Both the position numbers and the translations under genes were made by a program. The notes below the pieces were generated by a model. That model did no database searches and had not been told where the DNA came from. It worked only from the letters and a program-made list of their open reading frames with translations. Shown here one piece after another: positions 51,977 through 64,000 of a DNA stretch of 64,000 bases. Source of the DNA: Solea solea (Eukaryota; Chordata; Actinopteri; Pleuronectiformes; Soleidae); NCBI RefSeq assembly GCF_958295425.1, contig NC_081153.1, positions 5,987,028-6,051,027 on the forward strand, written 5' to 3'. How positions within the stretch are numbered: position 1 is the stretch's first letter; every line of letters begins with the position of its first letter.

Positions 51977-52115
51977 CTGTTGAAACCAGAAGTTTACATA
52001 CACTGTATAAAAAGACACATATGCTTTTTTTTCTCACTGTCTGACATGAAACCAGACAATCACTTTTCCTGTTGTAGGTCCGGTAGAATTACCAAAATTA
52101 TTTCTGTTTGCTAAA
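51977..52115 (+). mobile_element. Tc1/mariner inverted terminal repeat, Sleeping Beauty type (one end only)
   Basis: After a TA dinucleotide the sequence reads CTGTTGAAACCAGAAGTTTA then CATACACTGTAT, and later contains CTGACATGAAACCAGA and CTGTTGTAGGTC. This follows the outer and inner direct-repeat layout of salmonid-type Tc1 ends such as Sleeping Beauty (TTGAAGTCGGAAGTTTACAT). No transposase frame and no matching right end were found downstream, so this is a solo or truncated end. Confidence 0.7.
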
Positions 52116-52692
52116 AACCATCCAATTATGAAATCAAAATGAAAAAAAACTTAATTTGCAAGAAACTGTCGTAGTGAAGTAGGAGTGAAATCCATATGAT
52201 GGCACCTGCCCTTTAATCTCTGTATTGGCGTTGTGTATTTTTATTTTTTTATAAACTGTCAGCACTGTATTTATAATCTGGTTTAACTCCCTTTGAAAAA
52301 TGCCATCCAGTTCACATTCCAGCGTCCGTCTGTACTTTTTACGAGGTGTAATCTTGTTGACTATGTTGGCTTTTGTACATTACATACATAATAGAGAAAT
52401 TATGTCTAGATTATGTAAATCAAATATTAACAGTAGTCAATGCTGGTTACCAAGAATATATGGTAATATAATGACCAAGAATATATGTTCTTACATATAG
52501 TAGGATATGTATTTATTTATTTTTTTTAAGGAAAGTGATATGCAAGTAACAATAACTAGTAATAATAATAATAATAACAGTTTTAGGCCTTTTTCACTTA
52601 AATGTGGTGACAATACAGCATCTATGAATGGACACCAATGAGATTGACGTGAACCACATTTACTTATTTATTTTTATTAATGAAAAATAATT

Positions 52693-52904
52693 CATATGTT
52701 ATTGTATGAGTTTGTGTTCTTCTAATTCATGCATCTATTTGAGGACGCTGGTGTGTGTGCGCGTGTGTGTGTGTGTGTGTGTTTTGGCTGGCAGTGAGTG
52801 GACTCACTTGCTGTGTGTTTGTGCAACTGTGTGTGTGTGTGTGTACAGGGCGGAGGAAGCAGTAGCTGCAACACTGATGCCTCACACTTAAGTCAGTCAG
52901 TCAG
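52693..52904 (+). repeat. Upstream duplicate of the scin 5' region
   Basis: This stretch repeats the order of words seen at 54074-54278, shifted by 1,381 bases: CATATGTTATTGTATGAG, a (GT)n run, GTTTTGGCTGGCAGTG, CTGTGTGTTTGTGCA, a second GT run, GTACAGGGCGGAGGAAGCAG, TGCCTCACA, and AGTCAGTCAGTCAG. Similarity stops at the TCAG run, so the scin coding exon was not copied. The non-repetitive words rule out chance similarity of GT repeats alone. Confidence 0.8.
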
Positions 52905-53423
52905 TATTATTAATAATAACAATACTAATAATAACATTTTTAATGGGTTACAAGACCGTTAAATCGACGTCTTGATAACCTTTTACACACCCACAGTTTA
53001 AGTTTCTGTGGTTTTTTCAGGAGTGTGCATGACGTGAAGCTTGCGTGATGATGCCCTTACACTCACAACCTGACTCAATTCTGAATCATTCTCATATGAC
53101 TATTATTATTAAGCTTCCTCTTTACCAGTACTGACCAAACTTCCCATAGGTTTCTGTGTTAAAAGTGAGCGCTAATGTTGAGAAATTGAAGATGGTGATT
53201 ATTCAGTTAGTTTTCATCCGTTTTATTCAATCTTTTATTCTCTGTTTATTGTTTATTGGCTTTTAAAACAGAAAGTTTAAAGACCAGCGGCATAACAGAC
53301 ATTTCAGGGGCCAAGAAAAGAAACAACAAACTGATCACTGTTAATTGTTAAATGCAATCTGAAAACTTTTATGATCACTTTGTTCAAGGAACATTGAACT
53401 TCCGACAATTTCAACTTGTCACG

Positions 53424-53650
53424 TTGTTGGGAACACTCCACTGACACCGGTCACTTTATTAGGAACACTTCATTGTTAGGACACCGTACTGGGACACTTT
53501 TTTATGACCACTTCACTGACACTGGTCACTTTATTAGGAACACAACACTGACACCATTTGTTTTATTAGTAAAACCCCACTGACACTGTTCACTTAAGAA
53601 CACTCCACTGATTTCCACTTTTTTCAGGAACACTGCATTGCCATGAGCAC
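53424..53650 (+). repeat. Degenerate tandem repeat, CACTTTATTAGGAACAC units
   Basis: At least five diverged units contain variants of CACTGACACCGGTCACTTTA and TTAGGAACAC. The words resemble a GGTCACTTTATTAGG repeat I know from fish genomes. It lies between the two copies of the scin 5' block. Confidence 0.65.
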
Positions 53651-54073
53651 TTTTAATTAAAAGTGCAAAAAAAAAATCCTACAAGTGATGACATTGGCAC
53701 CAACAGCAATCAAATGTGCTGCAAAAATGTTGACTCTGCCTGGTACGAGCGAGGAGAAGCACACCAAATAATTAATACATGTCTCCTGGTTGTCCCGAGG
53801 ACACCAGTGCAGAAGTAGTGAGCAACCATGAGGGTGTGACTCTGCTGGTTGAGTATCAAAGTCAGTGGGAAACGACTTAATGAAAGAGTGAATGGTCTCA
53901 ATTGCTAGTTTCGGGTCATCTGTAAATATTTCTGTAAAATATTGCTCCCATTTAGACACATCATGGATGAACCCCAATAGGAGCCTGTTTTGGAGGCGTC
54001 ACTTTTGAATACTAGAAAAAATACTTATATACTGATACTTAAATAAAACTCTATTATTCACAAATATCATCAT

Positions 54074-54278
54074 CATAAGTTACTGTATAGGTTTGTGTTA
54101 ACTAAAAGAAAGTTCAAGTCATGCAGAGGATGCTGGTGTGTGTGTGTGTGTGTTTTGGCTGGCAGTGGACACACCCACTGTGTGTTTGTGCATCTGAGGG
54201 TGTGTGTGTGTATGTACAGTCTGGAGGAAGCAGAAGCTGAAACACAGCTGCCTCACATTCACTTAGTCAGTCAGTCAG
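54074..54278 (+). promoter_or_regulatory. scin: scin proximal promoter / 5' UTR, downstream copy of a duplicated block
   Basis: This block lies just upstream of the scin start codon. It contains a (GT)n tract, GTTTTGGCTGGCAGTG, a second GT-rich tract, GTACAGTCTGGAGGAAGCAG, a CCTCACA stretch and an AGTCAGTCAGTCAG run. The same words in the same order occur at 52693-52904. Its position makes it the likely first-exon or promoter region. An in-frame ATG at 54212 is a possible alternative scin start. Confidence 0.6.
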
Positions 54279-54424
54279 ACAGTCAGACAGACAGACAGAG
54301 CAGCTGTGTGTTCCCTGGCTGTTCCAGGTCTTCCCTCACTCCTCCTCCTCTGAGCTTCACATCAGCAGCCGCCGCCGCAGCAGCAGCAGCAGGAGAAGAA
54401 GAAGAAGAAGAAGAAGAAGAAAAC
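54279..54424 (+). other. scin: scin 5' UTR with (CAG)n and (GAA)n tracts next to the start codon
   Basis: A CCG/CAG repeat (about 54367-54392) runs into a (GAA/AGA)n tract (about 54393-54423), ending just before AACATGG. Read in the scin frame these encode poly-Ala then poly-Glu with no stop, so whether they are untranslated or form an N-terminal extension is undecided from sequence. No human scinderin counterpart to such an extension is known to me. Confidence 0.6.
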
Positions 54425-63684
<9,260 letters not shown>

Positions 63685-64000
63685 GTACTGACACGGCCAG
63701 ACACTTGTTTGAGTTGGTTTGCATAGACGACGGGGAGCTGTGATACGCTCTGATGCTCCACATCAGGCTTCCTGATTCATGTCAACCGTATCTCTGCTTT
63801 ATTTTCATACTCGTCCAGCTGTAAGGGTTCCTTCTTTCACTGTGATTAGTGAACACATCTTTACAAGTCAGTATAGTTTTGAAGCCTTAAGGCAGCACTT
63901 TAAGCTGAAAAACAGCTGGGTATTTTACAAATCTAGCACACAGTGTGACATCAGCATCTATTCTGATAAATGTAAGTCCAGCTTTTGTTTTTGCTTCTTT
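63685..64000 (+). other. scin: scin intron 9 (partial)
   Basis: This is the sequence after the GTACTG donor of the last exon seen. It contains no further gelsolin exon and runs to the window edge. Confidence 0.7.

Noticed and set aside
54095..54211. Further upstream extension of the scin frame to 54095
   Set aside because: The first codon there is GTG, not ATG, and the segment is GT-repeat-derived; the only in-frame ATG upstream is at 54212.

Overview
This is nuclear DNA of a ray-finned (teleost) fish, inferred from intron-split vertebrate genes, long non-coding stretches, many microsatellites and several mobile-element families typical of teleosts. The species cannot be named from the sequence. 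Nothing prokaryotic is present. Three genes can be supported, all read from the sequence by translating exons and checking that splice sites and phases join: the first coding exon of thsd7a on the minus strand (15466-15619), a complete seven-coding-exon tmem106b on the plus strand (46196-48302, 266 residues), and the first nine coding exons of a scinderin/adseverin-type gelsolin gene (scin) on the plus strand (54425-63684, 437 residues and continuing past the right edge). The order THSD7A(-), TMEM106B(+), SCIN(+) is the order on human chromosome 7p21, which supports the identities.

Layout: 1-15465 is the partial first intron of thsd7a, with mobile-element remnants, simple repeats and a few non-repetitive stretches that might be regulatory. 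15620-16040 is the thsd7a 5' flank with a long (CT)n tract. 16041-44900 is about 29 kb of intergenic DNA without any credible gene; it holds a LINE reverse-transcriptase fragment, a TTAA-flanked piggyBac-like MITE, two other terminal-inverted-repeat elements, a tRNA-derived SINE, and copies of an AT-rich 'gcagcycta' MITE. About 44940-48302 is tmem106b with a probable non-coding first exon and a long 3' UTR with poly(A) signals near 51570 and 51730. 51740-54424 is a short intergenic gap with a Sleeping-Beauty-type Tc1 inverted terminal repeat and a duplicated copy of the scin 5' region. The rest is scin, whose introns carry a 36-bp tandem repeat, a SINE and other repeat pieces.

The genes do not form a pathway. 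TMEM106B is a lysosomal type II membrane protein, scinderin is a Ca2+-dependent actin-severing protein, and THSD7A is a thrombospondin-repeat transmembrane protein. The observations most worth following are: (1) the fish TMEM106B has isoleucine at the position of human T185, destroying the adjacent glycosylation sequon; (2) the roughly 210-bp scin promoter/5' UTR region is duplicated 1.38 kb upstream; (3) the scin reading frame stays open upstream of the expected start through poly-Ala/poly-Glu-coding repeats; (4) two TTAA-flanked short elements; (5) the 36-bp palindrome-containing repeat array in scin intron 1. I found no evidence for a wholly new biological system.
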